This document shows positions 54,659-63,717 of a stretch of 64,000 nucleotides of DNA, one piece after another. Within the stretch, counting starts at the first letter, position 1. Each line of letters starts with the position of its first letter. The notes beneath the pieces are model-generated. The model had not been told where the DNA came from. It did not search any database and saw only the letters and a list, made by a program, of their open reading frames with translations. The position numbers and the translations under genes were made by a program. This DNA is from Pseudoalteromonas shioyasakiensis (GTDB taxonomy: Bacteria > Pseudomonadota > Gammaproteobacteria > Enterobacterales > Alteromonadaceae): positions 248,001 to 312,000 of the forward strand of contig NZ_CP077771.1 in assembly GCF_019134595.1 (NCBI RefSeq), written 5' to 3'.

Positions 54659-55573
54659 ATGTCGAAAATTGATGATATGGCGCTTTTTGTTCACGTTGTA
54701 AAAGCGGGAGGTTTAGCCGCTGCGGGAAGAAAATTGGGGCTTTCGCCTGCAAGCATGACAGCACGAATTAATAAAATTGAGCAAAATTACGATACGCGAT
54801 TGTTAACGCGTAATACGCGCAGTATTGCCTTAACAGATGCAGGCGAACGTTTTTATAGTGGCTGTTTAAGAGTATTAGCAGAGGTAGAAAACACTGAAAA
54901 CATACTTCAAGAGTCGCAACAAAGCCTAAGAGGCCAGCTAAAACTATCTGCAACATCAGACTTTGGTCGCCAGTTTGTTGCACCCGCATTAGCAGAATTC
55001 ATCAATAGCCACCCAAATGTTAAACCGCATTTGGTACTGACAGATGGGGTTACCAATATTGTTGAGGAAGGCATTGATCTGGCATTTAGATTCGGCAATT
55101 TGCCTGATAGTAACTTGGTTAGCCGCCCTCTATGTAATAACCGCCGTGTGCTATGCGCCTCACCTAACTATATAGAATCGTTTGGCTTGCCAAGGCATCC
55201 CGAAGATTTAAAAAATCATCGTTGCCTTGTACTTGAGCGGCTTGGGCAACCGCTAAATGACTGGCATTTTGAGGTAGATAACACACACTTTTCTATCAAA
55301 GTAGCTCCCCACCTTTCATGCTCAGACGGTGAGGTGGTAAGACGCTGGGCAAATCAAGGCCATGGCATAGCCTTAAAATCATATATTGATATCAAAAATG
55401 ATCTCAAAACAGGCGATCTTATTTTGATACTAGATGAGTATGTTCGAGGCTTTAGCCACAGCGATAAAAAAAGTGTCGGCCTACAGGTGATATATCCGAG
55501 CAGGCAATTTCAACCTCGGCAAGTGAAAGCGTTTATAGAGTTTTTTGAGTGTTGGTTTAAAAAGCACTGCTAA
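54659..55573 (+). CDS. LysR-family transcriptional regulator
   Basis: The 304-residue protein has the LysR helix-turn-helix at the N-terminus (FVHVVKAGGLAAAGRKLGLSPASMTARI, about 10-38), and the two-lobe effector domain beginning LRGQLKLSATSDFGRQFVAP. It is most similar in style to the CrgA/DmlR group. It is divergent from the VOC/old yellow enzyme operon, its likely target. Effector unknown, possibly an electrophile handled by that operon. Confidence 0.9.
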   Translation: MSKIDDMALFVHVVKAGGLAAAGRKLGLSPASMTARINKIEQNYDTRLLTRNTRSIALTDAGERFYSGCLRVLAEVENTENILQESQQSLRGQLKLSATSDFGRQFVAPALAEFINSHPNVKPHLVLTDGVTNIVEEGIDLAFRFGNLPDSNLVSRPLCNNRRVLCASPNYIESFGLPRHPEDLKNHRCLVLERLGQPLNDWHFEVDNTHFSIKVAPHLSCSDGEVVRRWANQGHGIALKSYIDIKNDLKTGDLILILDEYVRGFSHSDKKSVGLQVIYPSRQFQPRQVKAFIEFFECWFKKHC

Positions 55574-55610
55574 CTTTAAATAAATCGCGAAGTAGATTTA
55601 ATAGTTAAAA

Positions 55611-56420
55611 CTACTTAGCAAGCATATTCACAGCCATAATTACCAAAAGCCCTGCAAAGATTTTTTTGATGGTAGACACAGGTAAATGATGCGTTGCTTT
55701 TGCACCTAATGGTGCGGTAAACCACGAAGTACAAACAATACCAAACAAGGCCGGTAAATAAACAAAACCGGCAAAGCCCTCTTTTAATGTAAAGTACTGA
55801 CTACCCGAACTGATGTAACCCACAGATCCAAATAGCGCAATGACAATACCGCACGCCGAAGCACAACCAATGGCTTTTTTCATATCAACCGAGAAAAACG
55901 TTAGTAACGGCACAAGTACCGCACCACCGCCAATGCCTATCATGGCAGATAGACCACCCGTGATGGTTGTATAAAGCGTTAAAAGCCCTTTATTAGGTAG
56001 CGTTCGTGATATTTTGCTGTCGTTTTTACTGCTAAAAATCATTTTTAATGCAATAAGCACTACACTCACAGCAAACACAATTCGCACCACATTTGCAGGT
56101 AATAGCGAAGCCAAAAAGCCACTGATAAGAGCGCCTAGTGCAACCCCAGTCATAACCCACGGAGCCAATTGCCAAGGCACATTGCCATTTTTATGATGAG
56201 CGATAGCGGATGACGTTGAAGTAAAAAGAATTGAGGCAAGCGATGTAGCAATCGCCACCAGCACAACTTGCTCAGCAGGTAACACCTGAAAGTGCAGCAA
56301 GATCATGCTTAATATGGGCACAATCACTAGGCCTCCACCAATCCCTAATAGCCCAGCTAAAAAGCCCACCCCGCTACCAAGTATGGCGCAGGCAATAATA
56401 AGCACGATTAATTCATTCAT
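55611..56420 (-). CDS. TauE/SafE-family anion exporter-like membrane protein
   Basis: The 269-residue membrane protein has about eight helices in two repeated halves, each with a Gly-rich family motif: GFLAGLLGIGGGLVIVPIL and GGLSAMIGIGGGAVLVPLLTF. Members move sulfite, sulfoacetate or other organosulfonates. No sulfonate genes are nearby, so the substrate stays open. It stands alone, convergent with the LysR gene. Confidence 0.88.
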   Translation of the reverse strand: MNELIVLIIACAILGSGVGFLAGLLGIGGGLVIVPILSMILLHFQVLPAEQVVLVAIATSLASILFTSTSSAIAHHKNGNVPWQLAPWVMTGVALGALISGFLASLLPANVVRIVFAVSVVLIALKMIFSSKNDSKISRTLPNKGLLTLYTTITGGLSAMIGIGGGAVLVPLLTFFSVDMKKAIGCASACGIVIALFGSVGYISSGSQYFTLKEGFAGFVYLPALFGIVCTSWFTAPLGAKATHHLPVSTIKKIFAGLLVIMAVNMLAK

Positions 56421-56800
56421 TGTATTTGTCTGTGTTGTTGGTTTAGGGAGACGAGTATAACAACAATAAAGTACGGGGTTGCTTTCAAAAGTCCTGTTAA
56501 GTAGTGAATATTACTCACGTTTTATATGAAATTACTGCAACTCCAACAAGCTACTTTAGAAATCCAGACGTCCAAATAAACTTTGAAGTATTTTTTCACT
56601 AGTCGTTCCTAAATGTTTTACTAAAACAGCAAATATTTATGAATCTGCCTCATGTTTTACCTGAAATAAAAACGTTTTTCTTCATGATAGTAAGAACGTA
56701 TAAATTTATTAGCGCTGCAGAGCAACCTAAGGTTAATGACCTAGCGATTTAAGGAAGGTGAGCAGCAATCATTTATCTCAGGACTTTTGGGTACATTACC
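56421..56800. other. intergenic region upstream of mesX with a possible MetJ site
   Basis: No gene seen in 380 bases. It carries divergent promoters for the TauE gene and mesX. AGAAATCC-AGACGTCC at 56558-56573 resembles two tandem met boxes (consensus AGACGTCT; the second copy matches seven of eight). The site is about 230 bases before the mesX start. AAGGAAGGTGAGCAGC near 56752 looks like a second ribosome site without a following start. Confidence 0.35.
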
Positions 56801-57778
56801 ATGAACAACGATTTCAGATTTACAATTAAAAGTATTTGCCTCGACGAAAATTATCATCCGTCAAATAGCACACGACTTACCACAAACTTTGCGAACCTAG
56901 CTCGCGGTGAAAGTCGCCAGCAGAATTTGCGTAATGCATTAAAAATGATTGATAGCCGCTTTAATGCGCTAGCAAACTGGGATAACCCGCAAGGCGACCG
57001 CTACTCTGTAAAGCTTGAGATCATCTCTGTTGATTTAGAAATTGCACAAAACCCAGAGGCATTCCCGTCAATTGAAGTACTAAAAACTAATATCATTGAT
57101 CACCAAACTAATGAACGTATCGAAGGTATTGTTGGTAATAACTTTTCATCTTACGTGCGTGATTATGATTTTAGCGTACTGCTGCTTGATCATAATAAAG
57201 CGAAAAACGAGTTTAGCATTCCCGAAAACTTTGGTGACTTACACGGTAAACTCTTTAAATACTTTATTGACTCAGAGACTTACAAACAGCACTTTAAAAA
57301 ACCACCGGTTATTTGTTTAAGCGTGTCTGATAACAAAACGTACCATCGTACAGAAAACCGACATCCAATTTTAGGTGCTGAGTACAAACCAAATGAGTCG
57401 TCATTAACCGAGCAATACTTTAAAAAAATGGGCTTGCAGGTGCGCTATTTTATGCCACCAAACACAGTTGCTCCGCTGGCGTTTTATTTCTTTGGTGACT
57501 TGCTGAACGATTACACCAACTTAGAGTTGATCAGTACGATTAGCACTATGGAAACATTCCAGAAAATCTACCGTCCAGAAATTTATAACGCCAATGCCGT
57601 GGCGGGTAGTTGCTATCAACCAAATTTAAGAAACGCCGATCACTCTATCACGCAAATTGTTTACGACCGTGAAGAGCGCAGTCAACTAGCGATTGCACAA
57701 GGTAAATTTACTGAGCAGCACTTTATTAAGCCTTATCAATCAGTACTTGAAAAGTGGTCTGCCAACTACGCGAATTAA
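56801..57778 (+). CDS. mesX: MesX (DUF1852), partner of methionine synthase MesD
   Basis: The 325-residue soluble protein begins NNDFRFTIKSICLDENYHPSNSTRLTTNFANLARG and matches DUF1852 in style and length. The family is encoded next to short MetE proteins and is known to be required by the oxygen-dependent, folate-independent methionine synthase MesD. Its precise chemistry is not settled. mesD follows 11 bases after the stop, in the same direction. Confidence 0.85.
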   Translation: MNNDFRFTIKSICLDENYHPSNSTRLTTNFANLARGESRQQNLRNALKMIDSRFNALANWDNPQGDRYSVKLEIISVDLEIAQNPEAFPSIEVLKTNIIDHQTNERIEGIVGNNFSSYVRDYDFSVLLLDHNKAKNEFSIPENFGDLHGKLFKYFIDSETYKQHFKKPPVICLSVSDNKTYHRTENRHPILGAEYKPNESSLTEQYFKKMGLQVRYFMPPNTVAPLAFYFFGDLLNDYTNLELISTISTMETFQKIYRPEIYNANAVAGSCYQPNLRNADHSITQIVYDREERSQLAIAQGKFTEQHFIKPYQSVLEKWSANYAN

Positions 57779-57789
57779 AGAGAGTAAAA

Positions 57790-58827
57790 ATGAAAAAGCT
57801 ATTACCTACATCGACAGCAGGCAGTTTACCAAAACCAGCTTGGCTTGCTGAGCCTGAAACCTTATGGTCACCTTGGAAATTGCAAGGTGCAGAACTTATC
57901 GACGGCCAACAAGACGCGCTGCGTGTTGCCTTACAAGAGCAACAACAAGCTGGCGTTGATATCGTGAGCGACGGCGAGCAAACCCGCCAGCACTTTGTAA
58001 CGACCTTTATCGAACACTTAAATGGCGTTGATTTTGAGAACCGTAAAACAGTGACCATTCGTAATCGCTACGAAGCCAGTGTACCAAGTGTGATTGGCCC
58101 GGTGTCACGCAGCAAACCCGTGTTTGTTGAAGACGCTAAGTTTTTACGTTCGCAAACCAAGCAACCAATAAAATGGGCGCTGCCAGGGCCTATGACCATG
58201 ATCGACACCTTGTATGACGCCCACTATCAAAGCCGTGAACAACTGGCGTGGGAATTTGCCAAAATTCTCAATCAAGAAGCAAAAGAGCTCGAAGCTGCGG
58301 GTGTTGATATTATTCAATTTGATGAGCCTGCGTTTAATGTGTTCTTCGATGACGTTAATGACTGGGGCATTAAGTGCCTAGAAAGAGCAATCGAAGGCTT
58401 AAAGTGCGAAACCGCCGTGCACATTTGCTACGGCTATGGCATCAAAGCCAACACTGATTGGAAACAAACACTGGGCAATGAATGGCGTCAATATGAAGAA
58501 GTATTCCCAAAACTTCAAAAGTCGAATATCGATATTATTTCGCTTGAGTGCCACAACTCTCGCGTACCTATTGAGCTATTAGCACTCATACGCGGAAAAA
58601 AAGTGATGGTTGGTGCCATTGATGTAGCGAGCAATGAAATTGAAACCCCTGATGAGGTGGCACACACATTACGCGAAGCTCTGAAATATGTTGATGCCGA
58701 CAAGCTTTACCCATGCACAAACTGTGGTATGGCCCCCCTCCCTCGCCAGATAGCAAGCGCCAAACTCAGTGCACTAAATAAAGGCGCAGAGATTGTGAGG
58801 GGCGAGATTTTAGGGGCGAGGAACTAG
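57790..58827 (+). CDS. mesD: MesD, short MetE-like methionine synthase
   Basis: The 345-residue protein corresponds to only the C-terminal catalytic half of MetE. The zinc ligands are present: His and Cys in AVHICYGYG, Glu in SLECHNSR and Cys in YPCTNCGMAP. The MetE N-terminal half, which helps bind methyl-tetrahydrofolate, is absent, as in the MesD group that works with MesX and takes the methyl group from another source. I use ATG 57790 after AAAGAGAGTAAAA; the frame is open further upstream to 57754, inside mesX. Confidence 0.88.
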   Translation: MKKLLPTSTAGSLPKPAWLAEPETLWSPWKLQGAELIDGQQDALRVALQEQQQAGVDIVSDGEQTRQHFVTTFIEHLNGVDFENRKTVTIRNRYEASVPSVIGPVSRSKPVFVEDAKFLRSQTKQPIKWALPGPMTMIDTLYDAHYQSREQLAWEFAKILNQEAKELEAAGVDIIQFDEPAFNVFFDDVNDWGIKCLERAIEGLKCETAVHICYGYGIKANTDWKQTLGNEWRQYEEVFPKLQKSNIDIISLECHNSRVPIELLALIRGKKVMVGAIDVASNEIETPDEVAHTLREALKYVDADKLYPCTNCGMAPLPRQIASAKLSALNKGAEIVRGEILGARN

Positions 58828-58921
58828 GCTCTGGGCTCTAGGAGTAGTTAGCGAGTTTCTAGGGGAAAGGGAAAAGTTACGAGGACTGAGGTGCAAAGTG
58901 TGAGAAGCGCATCTACCTTAA

Positions 58922-59114
58922 CCCTTGTCGCCATAAATGACGACCTTCATTGTAGGCCGGGCTTTAGCCCGTCAGATATGAGGCTAATATCGGTAGCAGC
59001 GATTTCACATCTCGTTTATGGTTGTTTAATTGCGATGAGCGAGTGGCGCTGCTACCTCATCCCTTGTCGCCATAAATAGCGACCTACATGGTAGGTCGGG
59101 CTTTAGCCCGTCAG
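58922..59114. repeat. REP/BIME-like repeat pair
   Basis: Two near-identical 54-base copies (58922-58975 and 59061-59114) each begin CCCTTGTCGCCATAAAT and end with GGGCTTTAGCCC-type palindromes (CGGGCTTTAGCCCGTCAG). Between them an inverted repeat, GGTAGCAGCG (58992-59001) with CGCTGCTACC (59047-59056), brackets a loop. This is the look of interspersed palindromic elements spread by RAYT transposases in marine gammaproteobacteria. A short frame across it (58891-59079) is not a gene. Confidence 0.7.
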
Positions 59115-59345
59115 GTTTTAAATTTGAAATAGAGCCGGATTATACGTAGGCGTAAAACTTGTTTCGCGCGACCTATCCTCTAACGACTATTCTCTATCAA
59201 CTAACTTCTACGCCCCCTAGCACTTTTAAACCAACCCATTCAGAAAGAGTTAATCCAAAAGATGCAAAATTGAGTTGGCTAGATTAATTATTTTTTGCTA
59301 GATTTTAGTTGTACCCAATGGATGGGCGAAAATTGAGGGATTAAT
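59115..59345. other. intergenic tail of repeat region
   Basis: Together with 58828-58921, this forms the rest of a 518-base gene-free stretch. I see no gene and no clear promoter besides AT-rich sequence before the next start. Confidence 0.4.
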
Positions 59346-59681
59346 ATGAACGAATTTGATATTTTCATCAAAAATATTGTTTTAGATTGTATTCGTGAGC
59401 AAGGCACCTGTAGCGACATTTGCGAAGAATACGAGCAATTAACTTTTTATGTTGATATTGAAAACCACGACAATGTGATATCGCATAAACAGTTTAAAGT
59501 AACCTACCCAATTAGGTATTCGATTCAGTCTGCACTGAAACATGAAATTGATTTACTTAGATATTTAGACTCTGGTGAGATCAGAACTCCATTTACAAAC
59601 GACATCGTCGAAGTACTTAAATCTGAGTTACAAGCCTTTATGTTTAGCAACAAACCACGTGGTGAATATCATATTTGCTGA
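59346..59681 (+). CDS. small hypothetical protein
   Basis: The 111-residue soluble acidic protein has no signal or membrane segment. It has four Cys, including a CSDIC pair near residue 24 and the C-terminal Cys. I recognise no family. It begins with ATG after TTGAGGGATTAAT, a fair ribosome site. It is alone between repeat-rich stretches. Confidence 0.55.
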   Translation: MNEFDIFIKNIVLDCIREQGTCSDICEEYEQLTFYVDIENHDNVISHKQFKVTYPIRYSIQSALKHEIDLLRYLDSGEIRTPFTNDIVEVLKSELQAFMFSNKPRGEYHIC

Positions 59682-59732
59682 TTCTAGATTTATAATAATC
59701 AGGCAATAACTTAACTAAATCACTATTATAAA

Positions 59733-59819
59733 TACGGTAGCGTAAAGTGGTTTTCTTGCTGGGGCAGCAACGAGGATCACTTTCATCATAAAAAAGCTGA
59801 CGGTTCAGCCGCTACGGTA
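59733..59819. repeat. palindromic element with three-way-junction fold
   Basis: An outer stem TACGGTAGCG (59733-59742) pairs with CGCTACGGTA (59810-59819), with one G-G mismatch. Inside, AAAGTG (59744-59749) pairs with CACTTT (59778-59783), enclosing hairpin TTGCT/AGCAA (59756-59770). A further hairpin GCTGA-CGGT-TCAGC stands at 59796-59809. It could be a mobile palindromic element or a structured RNA. The flanks (59682-59732 and 59820-60105) hold no gene that I can see. Confidence 0.5.
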
Positions 59820-60105
59820 ACAGAAAATAGAAAAGCACCACTAACAATCATCTTGTTTAGTAAAAAAACACATCCTTTTAATTAAAACTATTTTGAAAAC
59901 CATACCATTTGGGTGAAATTTACATAATTTTCAGTTGAGGCACCTTCAAATCTGAAAGACAATCAAACCAAATTAAAGCATTAAATTATTTATATTTTTT
60001 CAACGTAAAATCTTATAAGCAACAATTTCATTATGCTAAGCTAGCTGCAATTATAAGAAAATATCATTGATTGGTATCAGAGTAGATGTATGGAGTAGTG
60101 CTTAA

Positions 60106-61938
60106 ATGATAAGGATATTGTGCTTGTTGCTATTGGCAACCAATGTGACAGCAAAGGATGTTCAGAGTGAAATCAGCCGTGCTCTTCACGGTTATACAAC
60201 ATATTCTGAATCTGTCGAAATTTTAGCTAGATTAGAAAAGCAAATGCCTTATGAAAATGCGCTAGATGATGCGCATGTGATGGCGTTTAAATGTTGGTTT
60301 TCTAATACATCTACTCCTAGCGGGCTTAGTGAATATAAACATTTTCTAGAAACAGCCAAACCAATCATTCAACAAGTAAACAATTTAAACTTAATACAGG
60401 AACTTGCTGTCTGTGAAGCAAACCAAGAGTATACGCAAGGTAACTACCAGAAAGCTCTCGAACACTTAAAACCAATAATTAACACGCCGTCAGTAGACGA
60501 AATAACCTCTTCAAAAAAATTGTCAATCATTGCTCTTGCCCACATAGTACTTAACCGTATTCAGTTAGCTGAAGGCAACTATCAAGAGGCATTCGACTCT
60601 GCTAAAACTGCTTATCAGTTATTTGAAAAAGCAGGTAATGACTACGAAAAAGCACTCGCATTAAAAGAAATTGCCGATATTCACATAGCGTTGTACAACT
60701 ATGAACTTGCAATTGAACAACTGCAGCGAGCCAAATTAGCGTTAACGAAATTCAATGAGCAAGAGCAGTACAAAGTAGCGGATCAACTCGCGTATGCCTA
60801 TGAAGAAAAAGGCGACTTAATAAAGGCAATTGAGCTATACGAGTCGATAAAAAAAGATGTTCGTCGTTTCGAAAGCGACAACGGCTATGCTTACATATTA
60901 ATTAAACTTACAGAACTCCATATAAAACTTAATAGTTTATCTCAGGCTGAGTCATATCTAACTGAGTTGAACACGCTCTCTGTTACTGACAGCTGGATTT
61001 TGACTCTTTACAACTTCACTAAGTCAGAATGGTACTTGGCTACAGCTCAGTTGCAAGCCGCCCTTTCATCTCATGAGAAGATAGCCGGGCAACAACAATT
61101 TTGGCCCGAAAGCTTAAAGGAGCGTTATTTAAATTTAACCTCGCAGCTTGCAGCTGCAAAAGGAGATACTTCCTTACAAATAGCATCTCAACAACAATTA
61201 ATCGCTTTAATTAAAGCTAAACAACAAGCTATCGCAAATAACACGCTTATTTCTGCCAGATTAAACTTTAATTATGAACAGCAGACTCTTGAAATTTCTC
61301 GTTTAGAACATGAGTCAAAGCTACAACAAAAGCTATTATCAGTAGCCGAAGATAAGTCTTTTTGGCAAGGCTTAACTGTAATGTTAACTTGCTTGTGTTT
61401 ACTCTTATTCGCCGTTTATACATTCAAACAAGTTCGCCAGAAAAAGTACTTTGAAATACTCGCTTTAAAAGATGAACTAACAGGCATAGCGAATCGAAGA
61501 GCTATATTAAATTTAAAACGAAGCGTCATGCTGCAAAACAAACTCAATCAGCAAGTCAGCTCATTAATTTCTATCGATATCGATCATTTTAAAGCGGTCA
61601 ATGATCAATACGGTCACGATATTGGTGATGAATTAATCATATCTATTACCAACACGATTGTGCAAACAGTCCGTTGTTCCGATCGAGTAGGTCGTGTCGG
61701 CGGCGAAGAGTTTTTAATTGTGCTTGAGAATCAACCTTTAGAGCATGCAAAAGATATTGCCGAGCGTATTAGGCTTTCTGTTGCCGAAAAGAAACATACA
61801 TCATTGTCTATAAGCGCAACGATAAGTTTAGGTGTTATAGAAATTGCACCAAATGAAACGTCTGAACAGGCAGCCAAAAGGGTAGATTTGAACTTGTATA
61901 CAGCAAAGAGATCTGGCCGTAATAGTGTGGTGGTTTAA
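60106..61938 (+). CDS. TPR-sensor diguanylate cyclase
   Basis: The 610-residue protein has a signal peptide (about 1-17). A periplasmic TPR array runs to about 400 (for example YQEAFDSAKTAYQLFEKAGNDYEKALALKEIADIHIALYNYELAIEQL), followed by a coiled segment, one membrane helix (about 420-440) and a cytoplasmic GGDEF domain (about 450-608). The active motif is GGEEF and an RxxD inhibitory site (RCSD) stands five residues before it, so it should make c-di-GMP with product inhibition. The substrate-binding stretch IDIDHFKAVNDQYGHDIGD is intact. TPR input suggests protein or peptide sensing, as inferred. Confidence 0.9.
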   Translation: MIRILCLLLLATNVTAKDVQSEISRALHGYTTYSESVEILARLEKQMPYENALDDAHVMAFKCWFSNTSTPSGLSEYKHFLETAKPIIQQVNNLNLIQELAVCEANQEYTQGNYQKALEHLKPIINTPSVDEITSSKKLSIIALAHIVLNRIQLAEGNYQEAFDSAKTAYQLFEKAGNDYEKALALKEIADIHIALYNYELAIEQLQRAKLALTKFNEQEQYKVADQLAYAYEEKGDLIKAIELYESIKKDVRRFESDNGYAYILIKLTELHIKLNSLSQAESYLTELNTLSVTDSWILTLYNFTKSEWYLATAQLQAALSSHEKIAGQQQFWPESLKERYLNLTSQLAAAKGDTSLQIASQQQLIALIKAKQQAIANNTLISARLNFNYEQQTLEISRLEHESKLQQKLLSVAEDKSFWQGLTVMLTCLCLLLFAVYTFKQVRQKKYFEILALKDELTGIANRRAILNLKRSVMLQNKLNQQVSSLISIDIDHFKAVNDQYGHDIGDELIISITNTIVQTVRCSDRVGRVGGEEFLIVLENQPLEHAKDIAERIRLSVAEKKHTSLSISATISLGVIEIAPNETSEQAAKRVDLNLYTAKRSGRNSVVV

Positions 61939-61962
61939 ATATAAGCTAACGTAAATAATGAC

Positions 61963-62670
61963 CTAAACTGAGGCACTTTCTAAGTGCCCCATGATAAATT
62001 GATTTTTACCTGAACTTTTAGCTTTGTATAGGAGTGTGTCTGCTTTTTCGTATAACAACTCAAAATGATTAGCCTCAACACTACCTTTATCGAGGCCTAC
62101 ACTTATAGTGACTTGCTTTAGATTTTCGTTTAAATCTGAAAAATCGAGTGCGCTTACAGAACAAATTAATCTTTGGGAGATCATCTTTAGTTGGTTACTA
62201 TCTTGTGAAGGAAAAAATATCACAAACTCCTCCCCCCCATAACGAGCTACAATATCACTATCACGAACTTGCTGTTTTAATGTTTTCGCTACGCGATGTA
62301 AAACCTTATCACCAATATTATGCCCAAAACGATCATTGATAGATTTAAAGTTATCTATATCTGCGATTAATAAAAAACCTGATTTATTATCAAGTCTATC
62401 AACGCTTTGGTGGAAACCATGACGATTGAATAATTGTGTTAAGGGGTCTAACACACTTTGTTCATAATGATGTTGATTGACTCGTTTAGTTTTTACTAAT
62501 TGCCACAGTGTTAATACCAGTACAACAGCAAAAATAGCAATATTAATAAACAAAATAATATTGAGCCTTGTTTGCTCTATTGCTTGTTTTTGCCAACTTA
62601 CATCACTTGCAATGCAAAAATGACTAAGCAAGCTTAATATTATTAATAGAGTATATTTTGTAGTACGCAT
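61963..62670 (-). CDS. membrane diguanylate cyclase
   Basis: The 235-residue protein has an N-terminal signal-like helix (1-20) and a membrane helix (about 36-58), with only a short periplasmic loop between. The GGDEF domain (about 75-230) has DIDNFKSINDRFGHNIGD, the active GGEEF and an RxxD site (RDSD) five residues before it, so it should be active. It overlaps the upstream membrane protein by 47 bases, so they are likely cotranscribed and the 180-residue protein may provide its sensory input. Confidence 0.88.
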   Translation of the reverse strand: MRTTKYTLLIILSLLSHFCIASDVSWQKQAIEQTRLNIILFINIAIFAVVLVLTLWQLVKTKRVNQHHYEQSVLDPLTQLFNRHGFHQSVDRLDNKSGFLLIADIDNFKSINDRFGHNIGDKVLHRVAKTLKQQVRDSDIVARYGGEEFVIFFPSQDSNQLKMISQRLICSVSALDFSDLNENLKQVTISVGLDKGSVEANHFELLYEKADTLLYKAKSSGKNQFIMGHLESASV

Positions 62671-63166
62671 TTTTTATTATCATATAAAGCAAAGTTCCAA
62701 AACAAAGTATCGAATGAACCAACAAGCCTTGTACACCGATACTTAAAAATGAGCCAACCTGTTGCGGCTCTGTTACATCAACCAAAATACCCCAGCTAAC
62801 TAACATATAGCCGATCCCAAGTAAAAGCATGATAGCTGAAATTGTGTAACCTGTTAACGGTTGAACAATACGTGAAAATAGCAATAACAAAACAAATGTG
62901 AGGATACCTGCAATACTTGTTGCAGGCTCAAACCAAAATGCTGGTGCTTCCAAAAATGAATGGTTGGAATTCGCATACCAGTATTCTGGTAAAGCTAGAA
63001 TCGTAAACAAATTAAGCTCTGTCATTGCATAGAGTAGCTGTGAAAAAGTCATACTTGCGACCTCATCGGTAAATGCAATGAATGTAATGAAACCATCTGC
63101 AAGCCAAATACTTAAGCTAGAAATAGCTAATAGGAACAACATTGCGAGGGTTTGGAATGAAAACAC
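62624..63166 (-). CDS. hypothetical polytopic membrane protein
   Basis: The 180-residue protein has about five hydrophobic helices (about 3-25, 35-55, 85-105, 110-135 and 145-170). I recognise no family. The last 15 codons overlap the start of the diguanylate cyclase gene, indicating tight coupling. It may be a sensory partner of that enzyme, which itself has almost no periplasmic domain. This role is inferred from position only. Confidence 0.6.
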   Translation of the reverse strand: MFSFQTLAMLFLLAISSLSIWLADGFITFIAFTDEVASMTFSQLLYAMTELNLFTILALPEYWYANSNHSFLEAPAFWFEPATSIAGILTFVLLLLFSRIVQPLTGYTISAIMLLLGIGYMLVSWGILVDVTEPQQVGSFLSIGVQGLLVHSILCFGTLLYMIIKNAYYKIYSINNIKLA

Positions 63167-63717
63167 GAGGACAAACTCCTTCCTTGAAAAGCGTAGCTAG
63201 AGTAGCACTAGTTTTTACATTTACACAATATCTCTATCAATTTCTTGAACTTATTGCATAAAAATAATCCTAATAACAACCACACAATAATGGATTTATT
63301 TTTATACTATGAAAGCAAAGGCTCGAGTATATTCCGTGTTTTTATTCGTAACTCCTGATACTTTGAGTTAACCTTGTTCAAGGAGCTAAATATCTAGATC
63401 ATACAAACGTTCCGTAAACTACGAAATCTATATGTATCTACATTACGCATTTCCCCCACGCAATCTCATAGTAGAAAAGTTTATGTCTGATTAACACTAT
63501 TCAGCCCCAAATAGTTATAACAAGTACACCTCTGAAACTAACCAAATAAGGTATCACATTACAGCTTTGTCAGAAGTCATTTCAGTTTTGGAATCAAACA
63601 TTCAACTTTTCTCTGTTTCTGAAATAAATAATCCGCAATATGACAACAGTCATAATTCTGTCATCTAACTGATCAATAATTGACGCTAATTTAATCACCT
63701 AACGTAATGAAGAAGTA
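63167..63717. other. AT-rich divergent intergenic region
   Basis: About 550 bases with no convincing gene. It must hold promoters for the membrane protein/cyclase pair and for the gene starting at 63718. I see no clear riboswitch or repeat. Confidence 0.45.

Noticed and set aside
57754..57789. Longer start for mesD
   Set aside because: These codons overlap the mesX end and lack a ribosome site; ATG 57790 has one and matches the family start.
58891..59079. Open frame of 62 codons
   Set aside because: It lies entirely inside the REP-like repeat unit.
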